Source: Paracoccus amoyensis
Lineage (GTDB): Bacteria; Pseudomonadota; Alphaproteobacteria; Rhodobacterales; Rhodobacteraceae
Length of the DNA stretch: 64,000 bases
Assembly (NCBI RefSeq): GCF_014490725.1
Contig: NZ_JACOQL010000002.1
Location: 786,993 to 850,992, forward strand
Reading direction: 5' to 3'
The notes beneath the pieces were generated by a model. It was not told the origin of the DNA, did not search any database, and saw nothing but the letters and a program-made list of their open reading frames with translations. The position numbers and the translations under genes were made by a program. Of the stretch, positions 52,448-62,276 are shown one piece after another; positions within the stretch are counted from its first letter, which is position 1; every line of letters starts with the position of its first letter.

Positions 52448-53389
52448 TTATCCTTTGACAGCGGCCTCCACAGCCGCAAGACCGGGCTGCCCATCAAGGG
52501 TCGTCACGCCGTCCAGCCATTTCGTCAGTACATCGGGATTTTCCGACAGCCATTCCTTTGCCGCTTCCGGGCCCGTCATTCCGTCATCCAGAATCTTGCC
52601 CATCAGAACGTTTTCCGTCGGCACATCAAAGGTCAACTGGCTGAATAGCTTTGCCACGTTCGGACAACCCTCGACCCATTCCTTGCGGGCCAGAGTATGC
52701 ACCGTCGCCCCGCCATAATCCGGTCCGAACTGCGCATCGCCGCCCGACAGATAGGTGATCTCGATGGCTTCGTTCATGGGGTGCGGGGCCCATGCAAGGA
52801 ACACGGTCGGGGTGCCCGCTGCCTGATTGCGGCTGACCTGCGCCAGCATGGCCTGTTCGCCGCTTTCGACCAGTTCCCAATCACCCAGTCCGAATTCATC
52901 AGCCTCGATCATCGCCTGAATGGATTGGTTTGCGGGCGCGCCCGGCTCGATCCCATAAATCTTGCCCCCAAAGGCGTCCTTCCGAGCGTCCAGATCGGAG
53001 AAATCTACGACACCGGCATCGGCACCGGCCTTGTTGACTGCCAAAGTGAATTTGGCGCCTTCAAGGTTCTGAACCAGTTCTTCGATCGTGCCTGCCGCGT
53101 CCAGATCGTCACGAAACTTCTGCTGAGCGGGCATCCAGTTCCCAAGAAACAGGTCGGTCTGGCTGTTTTTCAGGGCCTCATATCCGACCGGGACGGACAG
53201 CGTTGCGATGTCCGGTGTGTAGCCCAGCCCCTCCAGCAGGACCGCAGCCACACCGTTGGTTGCCGTGATGTCAGACCAGCCGGGATCGGAATAGCGGACA
53301 GTGGCGCAAGTTTCGGCGTCCTGCGCAAAAGCGGGCAAAGATATCGCTGACAGCAGCAATGCAGCGGTGGAAATTTGGATGCGGTTCAT
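52448..53389 (-). CDS. choX: Choline ABC transporter substrate-binding protein ChoX
   Basis: 313 residues from ATG 53389, with CAGGGAAA upstream. The signal peptide ends at AFA-QD (residue 22). The OpuAC-type ligand-binding fold is supported by SDPGWSDITATNG, GNWMPAQ and FLAWAPHPMN, where aromatic residues would box the choline ammonium group; C28 and the Cys of EGCPN probably form the family's disulfide. It binds choline in the periplasm for a ChoWV-type importer, but no choW or choV gene follows; the next gene is betC. Either the permease genes are elsewhere, or the protein serves another transporter. Confidence 0.92.
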   Translation of the reverse strand: MNRIQISTAALLLSAISLPAFAQDAETCATVRYSDPGWSDITATNGVAAVLLEGLGYTPDIATLSVPVGYEALKNSQTDLFLGNWMPAQQKFRDDLDAAGTIEELVQNLEGAKFTLAVNKAGADAGVVDFSDLDARKDAFGGKIYGIEPGAPANQSIQAMIEADEFGLGDWELVESGEQAMLAQVSRNQAAGTPTVFLAWAPHPMNEAIEITYLSGGDAQFGPDYGGATVHTLARKEWVEGCPNVAKLFSQLTFDVPTENVLMGKILDDGMTGPEAAKEWLSENPDVLTKWLDGVTTLDGQPGLAAVEAAVKG

Positions 53390-53470
53390 GCGTTTTTCCC
53401 TGTTCATGTTTTTCTGCAGCCCAGCGATTTTTCGGGTTTTGGTCACGTCTGACAGCGACATTCGTCGCAA

Positions 53471-54346
53471 TCAGCGTGTCGGAACCGGTGTTTCGCCACG
53501 ATAGTCATAGAAACCACGACCGGTCTTGCGGCCCAGCCATCCAGCCTCGACATATTTCGTCAACAGAGGGCAAGGGCGGTATTTGGTATCGGCCAGCCCT
53601 TCATGCAGCACGTTCATGATCGCCAGACAGGTATCCAAGCCGATGAAATCAGCCAGTTCCAGCGGACCCATGGGCCAGTTCGCCCCCAGCTTCATCGACT
53701 GGTCGATGGAGTTGACGGATCCGACCCCTTCATAAAGCGTATAGACCGCTTCGTTGATCATCGGCATCAGAATGCGGTTCACGATGAAAGCCGGGAAATC
53801 CTCGGCGCTGGCGGCGGTTTTGCCCAGCCTGTCGACGACGTCATGCATCAGGTCATAGGTCGCCTGATCGGTGGCGATGCCACGGATCAATTCGACCAGT
53901 TGCATGACCGGAACGGGGTTCATGAAGTGGAATCCCATGAATTTCTCGGGACGGTCGGTGCGGCTGGCAAGGCGCGTGATCGAGATGGACGAGGTGTTGG
54001 AGGTCAGGATCGTGTCAGGCTTCAGATGCGGAACCAGATCTTCAAAGATGGCTTGCTTGACCGTCTCACGCTCGGTCGCGGCCTCGATCACAAGGTCGGT
54101 CTTGCCCAGATCTGCCAGTTGCAGCGTGGTTTTGATCCGGCCCATCGCGGCCTTTTTTTCGGCTTCGCTGATTTTCTCGCGGCTGACCTGACGTTCCAGA
54201 TTCTTGTCGATCAGAACCAGTGCCTTATCCAGCGCGTCCTGACTGATGTCGGTCATCAGGACATCATAGCCAGCCAATGCAAAGACATGGGCAATGCCGT
54301 TGCCCATCTGACCTGCACCGATCACACCAACCGTTTCTATCGCCAT
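53471..54346 (-). CDS. 3-hydroxybutyryl-CoA dehydrogenase
   Basis: 291 residues from ATG 54346. The NAD-binding motif GVIGAGQMGNGIAHV is near residues 7-21. SNTSSISITRLA and GFHFMNPVPVMQLVELI carry the catalytic His and are diagnostic, and RILMPMINEAVYTLYEGVGS follows. It oxidises (S)-3-hydroxybutyryl-CoA in fatty acid and polyhydroxybutyrate or ethylmalonyl-CoA related metabolism. It lies after etfA, separated by a terminator, as in relatives where it clusters with the electron transfer flavoprotein. Confidence 0.94.
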   Translation of the reverse strand: MAIETVGVIGAGQMGNGIAHVFALAGYDVLMTDISQDALDKALVLIDKNLERQVSREKISEAEKKAAMGRIKTTLQLADLGKTDLVIEAATERETVKQAIFEDLVPHLKPDTILTSNTSSISITRLASRTDRPEKFMGFHFMNPVPVMQLVELIRGIATDQATYDLMHDVVDRLGKTAASAEDFPAFIVNRILMPMINEAVYTLYEGVGSVNSIDQSMKLGANWPMGPLELADFIGLDTCLAIMNVLHEGLADTKYRPCPLLTKYVEAGWLGRKTGRGFYDYRGETPVPTR

Positions 54347-54451
54347 CTGTCCGCATCCTATCCTGAGTTGCGGCGACGATAGGGCGCGAAAGGGGGGGGT
54401 TTCAATGCGAAAACGACGTGGGGGGATGGGCAGGCAGGCGCGGCCGCACAC

Positions 54452-54482
54452 AAAAACGCCCCGGACGATGCCGGGGCGTTTT
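54452..54482 (-). terminator. Rho-independent terminator of etfA
   Basis: A perfect 12-bp stem (54453-54464 with 54471-54482), 6-base loop, and five T residues on the minus strand (54452-54456, overlapping the stem base). It lies 20 bp past the etfA stop and separates etfBA from hbd. Confidence 0.8.
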
Positions 54483-54501
54483 CAATTCGCAATATGCCAA
54501 A

Positions 54502-55428
54502 TCACAGCTTCTGTGTCAGTTCCGGGACGGCCTGGAACAAGTCTGCGACCAGCCCGTAATCGGCGATCTGGAAGATCGGGGCCTCTTCGTCCTTGTTGAT
54601 GGCGACGATGACCTTCGAATCCTTCATGCCTGCAAGGTGCTGGATCGCGCCCGAGATGCCGACGGCGACGTAAAGCTCGGGGGCCACGACCTTACCGGTC
54701 TGGCCAACCTGCCAGTCGTTCGGCGCATAGCCGCTATCGACCGCTGCGCGGGATGCGCCGACGGCGGCACCCAGCTTGTCGGCCAGCGCCTCGATGATTT
54801 CGAACTGCTCTTTCGAGCCGACGCCGCGACCGCCTGACACGACGCGACCGGCCGAGGTCAGCTCGGGGCGGTCGCTTTCGGCAACCTGATCGGACACCCA
54901 GGTCGACAAGCCCGGATCGTCAGCCAGGGTTGCATCCGCGACCGGGGCCGATCCGCCATCGCCCGCAGCATCGAAGCTGGCGGTGCGGACGGTAAAGACC
55001 TTCTTGGCGTCCTTCGATTTCACCGTCTGGATGGCGTTGCCGGCATAGACCGGGCGTTCAAACGTCTCCGCGTCGATCACCGCCGACACGTCCGAAATCA
55101 CCATGACATCCAGAAGCGCGGCGACGCGCGGCATGATGTTTTTGGCGTCCGTCGTGGCGGGGGCGGCGATGTGGTCATAGTCACCAGCCAGGCTGACCAG
55201 CAGCGCGGCGGCAGGTTCGGCCAGACGGTGGCCATAGCGCGCATCCTCGGCGACCAGAACCTTGGCCACGCCTGCGATCTTGGCGGCGTCCTCGGCGGCA
55301 GCTTTGGCCGAGGAGCCGGCGCACAGCACCGTCACATCGCCCAAACCCTTGACCGCGTTCACGGCCTTGGCCGTCGCGTCCACGCTCAACTCGCCATTGG
55401 TGACTTCACCCAGCAGAAGAACAGCCAT
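54502..55428 (-). CDS. etfA: Electron transfer flavoprotein alpha subunit
   Basis: 308 residues. The C-terminal FAD-binding region is clear: [21 protein letters not shown], then [23 protein letters not shown] and [14 protein letters not shown], with [25 protein letters not shown] at the end. With EtfB it carries electrons from acyl-CoA dehydrogenases to ETF-quinone oxidoreductase. The start abuts the etfB stop (one-base overlap), so the two are translated together. Confidence 0.97.
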   Translation of the reverse strand: MAVLLLGEVTNGELSVDATAKAVNAVKGLGDVTVLCAGSSAKAAAEDAAKIAGVAKVLVAEDARYGHRLAEPAAALLVSLAGDYDHIAAPATTDAKNIMPRVAALLDVMVISDVSAVIDAETFERPVYAGNAIQTVKSKDAKKVFTVRTASFDAAGDGGSAPVADATLADDPGLSTWVSDQVAESDRPELTSAGRVVSGGRGVGSKEQFEIIEALADKLGAAVGASRAAVDSGYAPNDWQVGQTGKVVAPELYVAVGISGAIQHLAGMKDSKVIVAINKDEEAPIFQIADYGLVADLFQAVPELTQKL

Positions 55429-56186
55429 CAGATTACCCCCGCTTCTTTCAGTTTCGACACCAGCTCATCGACCGAGCCGACCTTGATCCCGGCCTTGCGG
55501 CCCTCGGGTTCGCGGGTTTTCACGACTTCAAGGCGCGGGCTGACATCGACGCCGTAATCGGCAGCGGTTTTTTCCTCCAGCGGCTTTTTCTTGGCCTTCA
55601 TGATATTGGGCAGCGACGCATAGCGCGGCTCGTTCAAGCGCAAATCTGCGGTGACGATGGTCGGCAGCTTCACCTCGATGGTCTGCAGACCGCCATCGAC
55701 TTCGCGCGTGACCTTGGCCGTGTCGCCGTCGATGTCCAGCTTGCTGGCAAAGGTCGCCTGGCTCCAGCCCAGCAGCGCGGCCAGCATCTGGCCGGTCGCG
55801 TTCATGTCGTTGTCGATCGCCTGCTTGCCCGCGATGACCAGCCCGGGCTGCTCGGCATCGACCACAGCCTTGAGAATCTTGGCGACGGCCAGCGGCTCGA
55901 TATCGGTGCCGACATCATCGGCGGCAACCACCAGAATCGCGCGGTCGGCCCCCATGGCCAGCGCCGTGCGCAGCGTTTCCTGTGCCTGCTTGACGCCGAT
56001 CGACACGGCCACGACTTCTTCGGCTTTGCCCGCTTCCTTCAGCCGGATCGCCTCTTCCACCGCGATCTCATCGAACGGGTTCATCGACATCTTCACATTG
56101 GCAAGATCAACACCCGATCCGTCCGCCTTCACGCGGGCCTTCACGTTGTAGTCGATCACGCGCTTGACTGGCACGAGAACCTTCAT
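55428..56186 (-). CDS. etfB: Electron transfer flavoprotein beta subunit
   Basis: 252 residues. Starts [36 protein letters not shown], then [24 protein letters not shown] and the ETF-beta signature [23 protein letters not shown], which binds the dehydrogenase partner. It pairs with EtfA, encoded directly after it. The region before it (56187-56322) should hold its promoter and has the terminator of the upstream operon. Confidence 0.97.
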   Translation of the reverse strand: MKVLVPVKRVIDYNVKARVKADGSGVDLANVKMSMNPFDEIAVEEAIRLKEAGKAEEVVAVSIGVKQAQETLRTALAMGADRAILVVAADDVGTDIEPLAVAKILKAVVDAEQPGLVIAGKQAIDNDMNATGQMLAALLGWSQATFASKLDIDGDTAKVTREVDGGLQTIEVKLPTIVTADLRLNEPRYASLPNIMKAKKKPLEEKTAADYGVDVSPRLEVVKTREPEGRKAGIKVGSVDELVSKLKEAGVI

Positions 56187-56260
56187 TGGCCTCTCTCCCC
56201 TTGGTTTGCGTCATCTGTCGAGGGACAGTGTTACTGGCTGATTTTCTGCATGTGCAACAT

Positions 56261-56294
56261 AAAAACGCCCCACGACGTAGCGTTTGCGGCGTGG
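56261..56294 (-). terminator. Probable terminator of the cobalamin adenosyltransferase operon
   Basis: On the minus strand a 7-bp stem with one wobble (56270-56276 with 56288-56294) and an 11-base loop is followed by GGCG and five T residues (56261-56265). It lies 28 bp after the adenosyltransferase stop. Confidence 0.5.
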
Positions 56295-56322
56295 TTTCTG
56301 CGCCGCGCGAAAGGTGCTGGCG

Positions 56323-56895
56323 CTAACGGCTGGCCCCTGGAACCCATAGAATATCTTCTGTGCCACTGCCATTGGCCTGCCGGGCCGCGACAAACAGCCA
56401 ATCGGACAGCCGATTCAGATAGCGGATTGCAGCCCCGTTCACATCGCCGTTCACGGCAAGTTCCGTCGCCCGACGTTCGGCACGGCGTGCAACGGTGCGC
56501 GACAGGTGCAGGTAAGAGGCAAGCGCCGTTCCCCCCGGCAGGATAAAGCTGCGCAGCGGCTTCAGGTCGGCGTTCATTTCGTCAATTTCGGTTTCTAGCC
56601 GCGCCACCTGATCGTCGATGATGCGCAGCACCGGATAGCCAGCCTTGTCGTCGTCGGTCATATTCGGTCGTGACAGGTCGGCCCCCAGATCGAACAGATC
56701 GTTCTGAATAACCGAGATGCGATCCGACAAGATGCCGGCGGCATGCAGACGGCACAGTCCAAGCGTCGCATTCAATTCATCCACGGTGCCATAGGCTTCG
56801 ACGCGGGCATCATGTTTCGCAACCCGGCTGCCGTCCGACAGCGCGGTATCGCCCTTGTCGCCTGTGCGGGTGTAAATTTTGTTCAGAACAACCAT
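56323..56895 (-). CDS. PduO-type cob(I)alamin adenosyltransferase
   Basis: 190 residues from ATG 56895. The N terminus VVLNKIYTRTGDKGDTALSDG is the PduO-type ATP-binding loop, and VEAYGTVDELNATLG, FILPGGTALASYLHLSRTVARRAER and RYLNRLSDWLFVAARQAN complete the family motifs. It makes adenosylcobalamin, needed by methylmalonyl-CoA and ethylmalonyl-CoA mutases, which fits its place by etfBA and hbd. It is not the CobO/CobA type. The start overlaps the stop of the small membrane protein gene. Confidence 0.94.
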   Translation of the reverse strand: MVVLNKIYTRTGDKGDTALSDGSRVAKHDARVEAYGTVDELNATLGLCRLHAAGILSDRISVIQNDLFDLGADLSRPNMTDDDKAGYPVLRIIDDQVARLETEIDEMNADLKPLRSFILPGGTALASYLHLSRTVARRAERRATELAVNGDVNGAAIRYLNRLSDWLFVAARQANGSGTEDILWVPGASR

Positions 56896-57095
56896 CAGCG
56901 CCCTCTTAGCCAAAGCAGTAACATCATCAGCGCGACCGCAACTGCCTGTGCGATGATCCGCCAGCGCATAAGCCGATTTGCGTTGCGGCGATTGAACTCG
57001 CCGCCTTTGGCGAATCCGCCGATCCCCGTCAGCAGAATGGCAAACACTACCAAGACGGCCAGAGCGGTCAGATAGAACATAGAGTTATCTTGCAT
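56895..57095 (-). CDS. Small two-helix membrane protein, HIG1-like
   Basis: 66 residues with helices at about 5-26 and 46-63, joined by a basic GGEFNRRNANRLMRWR loop. The loop and second helix resemble the HIG1 family (N-x-x-M-R-x-R-x-x-x-Q). GAAAGGCGG precedes the ATG. In Rhodobacteraceae a gene like this is commonly found directly before the adenosyltransferase gene. Role unknown; HIG1 proteins in other systems touch respiratory complexes. Confidence 0.75.
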   Translation of the reverse strand: MQDNSMFYLTALAVLVVFAILLTGIGGFAKGGEFNRRNANRLMRWRIIAQAVAVALMMLLLWLRGR

Positions 57096-57119
57096 TCGGA
57101 ACCGCCTTTCGCGGGCAGA

Positions 57120-57938
57120 TTAATTGCGGCGCGCGAACCAGTCCAGTGCACGGGTCGACAGAATGCGCCGCCCGAACCCCGAGATATAGGTCGGCGTCGT
57201 GACATAATAGCGCGCCTTGGGCTGCTTTGCTGTCAGCGCGTGGATGATCTTGTCACTGACGGCTGACGGCGACAGTTCGAAACGGTCATTGCCCGTCGGC
57301 TCATAAAGCCGTTTCAGCAAGCTGTTGCGATACTGGTCGATCCTTGGGCTGATTTGCCAGTTCACCCATTTTTCGAAATGGGGAATGGAATTTGCGCGAA
57401 TGCGGCTGGTGATCGGCCCCGGTTCGATCAGAATGACTTTGACGGGGCTGTCCTGCATCTCGATCCGCAGAACATCGGTCAAGCCCTCAAGCGCAAATTT
57501 CGTCGCGACATAGGGACCGCGCCACGGAATGCCCACCAGACCAAGGACCGAACTGATGTTGATGATTCGGCCGCCGCGCTGGCGGAAATGCGGGATCAGG
57601 CGGACGGTCAGGTCATGCGTGCCGAACAGGTTCGCCTCGAATATCTCGCGCAACGCGCCGCGAGGAATATCCTCGACCGCGCCGGGCAGGGCGAAGGCGG
57701 CGTTGTTGATAAGCGCATCCAGCGGACCATCGGCCAGCACCTGTTCCGACAACTCTGCCACGCTGGCGGGATCGGACAATTCAAGGTGCAGGCACGACAT
57801 GCCCTCGGCCTGACGTGCTGCGATATCTTCTGGCTTTCGACAGGTCGCTACGACTTGCCAGCCTTCGGCCTGCAGGCGGCGTGCGGCGTCAAGCCCGATA
57901 CCCGACGAGCAACCCGTGATCAGAACCCGCCCACTCAT
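57120..57938 (-). CDS. Short-chain dehydrogenase/reductase (SDR)
   Basis: 272 residues. Classical SDR marks: TGCSSGIG cofactor motif at residues 8-15, NNAA, the catalytic Ser in NISSVLG, and YVATK as the Y-x-x-x-K pair. The C-terminal extension (about 200-272), rich in Arg and Tyr, is typical of the group annotated as SDR family NAD(P)-dependent oxidoreductase with unknown substrate. It overlaps the SH3b gene by 4 bp. Confidence 0.88.
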   Translation of the reverse strand: MSGRVLITGCSSGIGLDAARRLQAEGWQVVATCRKPEDIAARQAEGMSCLHLELSDPASVAELSEQVLADGPLDALINNAAFALPGAVEDIPRGALREIFEANLFGTHDLTVRLIPHFRQRGGRIINISSVLGLVGIPWRGPYVATKFALEGLTDVLRIEMQDSPVKVILIEPGPITSRIRANSIPHFEKWVNWQISPRIDQYRNSLLKRLYEPTGNDRFELSPSAVSDKIIHALTAKQPKARYYVTTPTYISGFGRRILSTRALDWFARRN

Positions 57939-58486
57939 TGCGCGGCTGAAAGAAACTGTCCCGACATGTAACCTTCACGGCCATCCCCGTCGCGGATATG
58001 CACCCACTCACCATCGGTCGGGCCAAGCGCCTCAACCGGCGCGCCCTCTGTCAGCGCACCAACGACACGATCGTTTGTCGTCGGACCAGAGCGAAAGTTC
58101 ACCCGATTGCCGGTGACATACAGAATCGGGCCTTGGGCATTGGCGCGCAGATCACTGGCCTGATCGGCAGCACTGTCGCGGCCTTCATGTTCAGGCGATG
58201 GGCGCAAAGGCGGGCCGGGAAATTTCTCAACCCGTTGAGGGGTCTGCGTTTCTGCCTGCACAAGGGCAGAGGCCGGCACCTCTGCCTGTTCGGTAACATC
58301 CTCATTCGGCGCGATCGTGGTTTTGATCTGTTCGATCAGCTTTGCAGCCTCCGGGTCTTCTGATGTGGGACGCACATCATCCGCCCGAGCCGCACGCTCC
58401 GAACGTTCGCCGCCCGAGCCAAGGGCGATCAGCGCCACCCCAATGACAGCCAACAAAGCCAGCACCAAAGCGCCCAGTCGAATCAT
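57935..58486 (-). CDS. Membrane-anchored SH3b-domain protein
   Basis: 183 residues. An N-terminal membrane anchor (about 1-24, [19 protein letters not shown]) is followed by a charged, disordered linker (25-118) and an SH3b domain (about 119-180): [24 protein letters not shown], then [21 protein letters not shown]. Such domains bind cell wall, so it is probably periplasmic. It overlaps the SDR gene (ATGA) and is divergent from parC. Confidence 0.8.
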   Translation of the reverse strand: MIRLGALVLALLAVIGVALIALGSGGERSERAARADDVRPTSEDPEAAKLIEQIKTTIAPNEDVTEQAEVPASALVQAETQTPQRVEKFPGPPLRPSPEHEGRDSAADQASDLRANAQGPILYVTGNRVNFRSGPTTNDRVVGALTEGAPVEALGPTDGEWVHIRDGDGREGYMSGQFLSAAQ

Positions 58487-58633
58487 GCTGTCATTCCCGT
58501 TGTTTTTGTCATCTTGGCGCGCTCTTTAACCGATCTTAACCGTGAACACCAAGCCTGCGGCTTGCCGCAAGGTTCCGTGCTTGACGCAATTTCCGTCTGG
58601 ACCGACGCCGCGCCGAAGCCTATCCAAGGCGGC

Positions 58634-60877
58634 ATGTCTGATGATTTGCCTATTGATCCCGAAGATAACACCGTTCCCGAGCCGCTAAGCCGCGCCATCG
58701 GCGAACGATATCTGACCTATGCGCTGTCCACGATCATGAATCGTGCGCTGCCTGATGCGCGCGACGGGTTAAAGCCCGTGCATCGCCGTATTCTGTTTGC
58801 GATGCGCGAATTGCGGCTGTCGCCCACCGGGCCGTTCCGCAAATCCGCCAAGATCACCGGCGATGTGATGGGCAACTATCACCCGCATGGCGATGCCGCG
58901 ATCTATGACGCGATGGCGCGTTTGGCCCAGGATTTCGCCATGCGCTATCCGCTGGTGGACGGGCAGGGGAACTTTGGCAATATCGACGGCGACAACCCCG
59001 CTGCGGCCCGCTATACCGAAGCGCGTCTGGCGGGCACCTCCGAGGCGTTGATGGACGGTCTGGCCGAGGATTCGGTTGACTTTCGCCCGAACTATGACGG
59101 CACCCTGACCGAGCCTGTCGTTCTGCCCGCTGCGTTTCCGAATCTGTTGGCGAATGGCGCATCGGGGATTGCGGTTGGTATGGCGACGAATGTGCCGCCC
59201 CATAACCTGCATGAGGTGATCGACGCCTGTCTGCATCTGATCAAAACACCCGATGCGCGTGATGACACGCTGGCGGGGATCATTCAGGGACCGGATTTCC
59301 CCACGGGCGGGGTGATCGTTGAAAACCGCGAAACCATTGCCGAAAACTATCGCACCGGTCGCGGCGCTTTCCGTGTCCGTGCACGCTGGGCGATCGAGGA
59401 TCTGGGGCGCAGCCAATGGCAGATCGTGGTGACCGAGATCCCGTATCAGGTTCAGAAATCCAAATTGATCGAACGTCTGGCTGAGCTGATCCAGACAAAA
59501 AGAATCCCAATTCTTGCCGATGTGCGCGACGAATCCGCCGAAGATATCCGCATCGTGCTTGAACCGAAAACCCGCGCCGTCGATCCCGAACAAATGATGG
59601 CCGCGCTGTTCCGGGTCAGCGATCTGGAACTGCGTTTCAGCATGAACATGAATGTGCTGATCGACGGTCGCGTCCCCAAGGTTTGCAGCCTGAAAGAGGT
59701 CTTGCGTGCGTTTCTCGACCACCGCCGTGACGTTCTGCTGCGCCGCACCAACTATCGGTTGGAAAAGATCGCTGCCCGGCTAGAGGTTCTGGAAGGCTAT
59801 TTGATCGCCTATCTCAACCTTGACCGCGTGATCGAAATCATCCGCTACGAGGATGATCCGAAAGCGGTCATGATCGCCGAATTCAACCTGTCTGATGTTC
59901 AGGTCGAAGCTATCCTGAACATGCGCCTGCGTGCGTTGCGCAAGCTCGAGGAGATCGAGCTTCGCACAGAACGCGACAAGCTTTTGGAAGAACGCGAAGG
60001 CTTGCTGGCCATGTTGGCTGACGATGGTCAGCAGTGGGCACGCATTTCGGATCAGTTGAAAGAAGTGCGTAACCAGTTTGGCAAATCCTGGGCCGATGGC
60101 AAGCGCCGCACCGATATCGCCGAAGCACAAGAGGTCGCGCCCATCGACATGGACGCCATGATCGAGCGTGAGCCGCTAACCGTGATCCTGTCCAAAATGG
60201 GTTGGATCAGGGCGATGAAGGGTCTTCAGCCGCTGGATACCGAACTGAAATTCAAGGACGGCGATGGTCCATTCATGGCCCTGCATGCCGAGACGACCGA
60301 CAAGCTGATGGTCTTCGCGTCAAACGGCCGCTTCTATACGCTGCCCGCCAATAATCTGCCGGGTGGTCGTGGAATGGGCGAACCGCTGCGTCTGATGGTC
60401 GACCTGCCAAACGAGGCAAAGGTGATCGCCATGTTCCCTTGGCGTGATGGTGACAAATACCTTGTTGCGTCCAAGGCAGGTGATGGGTTCATCGTTGCGG
60501 CCAATGATATCCTTGCGCAGACGAAATCCGGCAAGCAGGTGTTGAATGGTGAAGCGCTGCTGTGCCGACCCGTCAGCGGCGATCATGTCGCGCTGGTCGG
60601 ATCCAATCGCAAGATGCTGGTCTTCCCGCTCACCGAATTGCCCGAAATGGCGCGGGGCAAGGGCGTCCGGCTGCAGAAATTCGGCAGCGGCGGCGGATTG
60701 GTGGAGGCCGATACGCTGACAGATGCAACCTTTGTCACGCTGGCCGACGGTTTAAGCTGGCCTATGGGTGGCGGCAAAACCCGCACCCAAAGCGACCTGA
60801 CCGAATGGATGGGAAAACGCGCCAGCGCTGGCAGAATGGCGCCGCGTGGTTTTCCGCGCGACAACAAGTTTGGCTGA
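58634..60877 (+). CDS. parC: DNA topoisomerase IV subunit A
   Basis: 747 residues from ATG 58634, with AAGGCGG upstream. Catalytic Tyr127 lies in [11 protein letters not shown]; the quinolone pocket [12 protein letters not shown] is at 83-94 with Ala88 where E. coli ParC has Ser80, and Asp92 in place of Glu84. The C-terminal propeller repeats are [27 protein letters not shown] and there is no GyrA box, so this is ParC, not GyrA. It decatenates daughter chromosomes with ParE, encoded elsewhere. An open frame extends 40 codons upstream but lacks a ribosome site. Confidence 0.95.
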   Translation: MSDDLPIDPEDNTVPEPLSRAIGERYLTYALSTIMNRALPDARDGLKPVHRRILFAMRELRLSPTGPFRKSAKITGDVMGNYHPHGDAAIYDAMARLAQDFAMRYPLVDGQGNFGNIDGDNPAAARYTEARLAGTSEALMDGLAEDSVDFRPNYDGTLTEPVVLPAAFPNLLANGASGIAVGMATNVPPHNLHEVIDACLHLIKTPDARDDTLAGIIQGPDFPTGGVIVENRETIAENYRTGRGAFRVRARWAIEDLGRSQWQIVVTEIPYQVQKSKLIERLAELIQTKRIPILADVRDESAEDIRIVLEPKTRAVDPEQMMAALFRVSDLELRFSMNMNVLIDGRVPKVCSLKEVLRAFLDHRRDVLLRRTNYRLEKIAARLEVLEGYLIAYLNLDRVIEIIRYEDDPKAVMIAEFNLSDVQVEAILNMRLRALRKLEEIELRTERDKLLEEREGLLAMLADDGQQWARISDQLKEVRNQFGKSWADGKRRTDIAEAQEVAPIDMDAMIEREPLTVILSKMGWIRAMKGLQPLDTELKFKDGDGPFMALHAETTDKLMVFASNGRFYTLPANNLPGGRGMGEPLRLMVDLPNEAKVIAMFPWRDGDKYLVASKAGDGFIVAANDILAQTKSGKQVLNGEALLCRPVSGDHVALVGSNRKMLVFPLTELPEMARGKGVRLQKFGSGGGLVEADTLTDATFVTLADGLSWPMGGGKTRTQSDLTEWMGKRASAGRMAPRGFPRDNKFG

Positions 60878-61052
60878 TTGAACGGTCACGCCCTGCCCAG
60901 ATGATCCAAGGACATCGGACAGGGCGCTTTCACCTTGGACGGTCATCGGCGTCCCCGCCTGTCCCGCAAGGCCTGCGTAACGCGAATTGCTTTCAGCTTG
61001 GTTAAAATATCCCCGCCGGAGGCAAGAAAATTCTGAAAATCAGACGGCGCGA

Positions 61053-61637
61053 TTAACGCCGCCGCACCCATTTCCAGCCCGTGATCATCGGCTGGATAAG
61101 ATCTTCACGCTTCCACAATCGATAGAACGCGATTGCAGAAATGTGCGGGATCACAAGGATCAGGATGATATTCGCGCCCAGTTCGTGCCAACCAACCGCT
61201 TTCCCGGCTGTCGCGCTGCTGACCTTGTCTGCCAGGGGGCCGACATTGATGAAATCGTCGGGGTCAGAAATCATGCCGGTCCAGGTCTGCCAGATCAGCG
61301 CAGCCAGCATCGCGAAAACTGCCAGCGCCCCGATCGGATTATGCCCGGGCCAATGGCTTGGCTCTCGTCGGAACATGGTTTTCAGATAGGTCGCGATTGC
61401 CGAAGGACTGGGCAGGAAGCTGGAAAAACGCGCCGATTCCGGCCCGATAAACCCCCAGACCAACCTGAACGCCAGAAGCGCGATGATCGCATAGCCGAAC
61501 CAGAAGTGCAGCGTCATCACATCCGGGCCAAATTTGCCCAGTAGCCAGTTTGCGATGACCAGCGTTGCCAGCGACCAGTGATAAATACGCAGGGCAAGGT
61601 CCCAGACCCTGACCCGCTTTGTGCTGTCCTGAACCAT
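61053..61637 (-). CDS. Cytochrome b561 family membrane protein
   Basis: 194 residues from ATG 61637; ATG 61664 would add nine and has a slightly better ribosome site. Four membrane helices with histidines placed for two b hemes: LRIYHWSLA, MTLHFWFGY, and VGWHELGANIILILVIPHISAIAFY. It shares an operon with cytochrome c' (1 bp gap). A b561-c' pair is common in phototrophic and denitrifying Rhodobacteraceae and may move electrons between the quinone pool and c', but this is not settled. Confidence 0.88.
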   Translation of the reverse strand: MVQDSTKRVRVWDLALRIYHWSLATLVIANWLLGKFGPDVMTLHFWFGYAIIALLAFRLVWGFIGPESARFSSFLPSPSAIATYLKTMFRREPSHWPGHNPIGALAVFAMLAALIWQTWTGMISDPDDFINVGPLADKVSSATAGKAVGWHELGANIILILVIPHISAIAFYRLWKREDLIQPMITGWKWVRRR

Positions 61638-61638
61638 G

Positions 61639-62097
61639 TCAACGCGGTTTGCGGTAATCGTCATGACAGGCCTTGCAGGCCCCGCCAAGTTTCTGGACGA
61701 CAGCGCCAACATTTTGTTGACCGCCCATCACCGCTTCGGGCGAGCCTGCGGCGGCTTCTTTCAGCGCGGCCAGCTTGGTTCCCAAATCCGCGCTATTTTC
61801 AAAGGCTGCGGGCAGCAGAGAAGAATCGTCCACATCGTCCGAAGATGTTCCTTCGACCGCGAACAAGGGTGCTGCGTTATATTCCGTCAGCGCAACCAGA
61901 TTGCTAGCGGCAGCAGAGGCGACGGCTTCGTCATAGGCAATCTCGCCCTTGGCCATTCCAGCCAGCTTGCCCATTTCAATCGAAATCAATTCCATATAGC
62001 CCTGACGCGCCTCGATTACATCTTCGGCGTCCTGGGCAAAGATCGTTGCTGGCATGGCGATGGCGGCGGCAAGGGCTGCGTATTTCAAAACTTGCAT
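61639..62097 (-). CDS. Cytochrome c'
   Basis: 152 residues from ATG 62097, with AGGAG 7 bp upstream. The signal peptide is MQVLKYAALAAAIAMPATIFA. The heme motif CKACH is at 141-145, near the C terminus as in all cytochromes c', and RQGYMELISIEMGKLAGM is the first helix of the four-helix bundle. These periplasmic proteins bind NO and protect against nitrosative stress. Next to the b561 gene. Confidence 0.92.
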   Translation of the reverse strand: MQVLKYAALAAAIAMPATIFAQDAEDVIEARQGYMELISIEMGKLAGMAKGEIAYDEAVASAAASNLVALTEYNAAPLFAVEGTSSDDVDDSSLLPAAFENSADLGTKLAALKEAAAGSPEAVMGGQQNVGAVVQKLGGACKACHDDYRKPR

Positions 62098-62236
62098 TGC
62101 TGACTCCTGTCGGGCTGGCTGTGTCATTCGATACTGCGGCGCCGCCTCAAATCCGTTTGGCAGCTTCAAAACATTGCCAGAGAGCGTCAATCAGATCAAT
62201 CAAATCGGCAGATTGTCACGTCGTTGCGATAAACAG

Positions 62237-62267
62237 TCCTGCCCGGCAGAAGGTTAGCCGGGCAGGA
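62237..62267 (-). terminator. Terminator-like hairpin after the DUF533 gene
   Basis: A perfect 11-bp stem (62237-62247 with 62257-62267) and a 9-base loop lie 9 bp past the DUF533 stop on the minus strand. Only a short T-rich tail follows. Confidence 0.6.
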
Positions 62268-62276
62268 GCGGTCAAT

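Noticed and set aside
60889..60926. Terminator for parC
   Set aside because: Only a 7-bp stem with a 24-base loop and no T-run; too weak to annotate.
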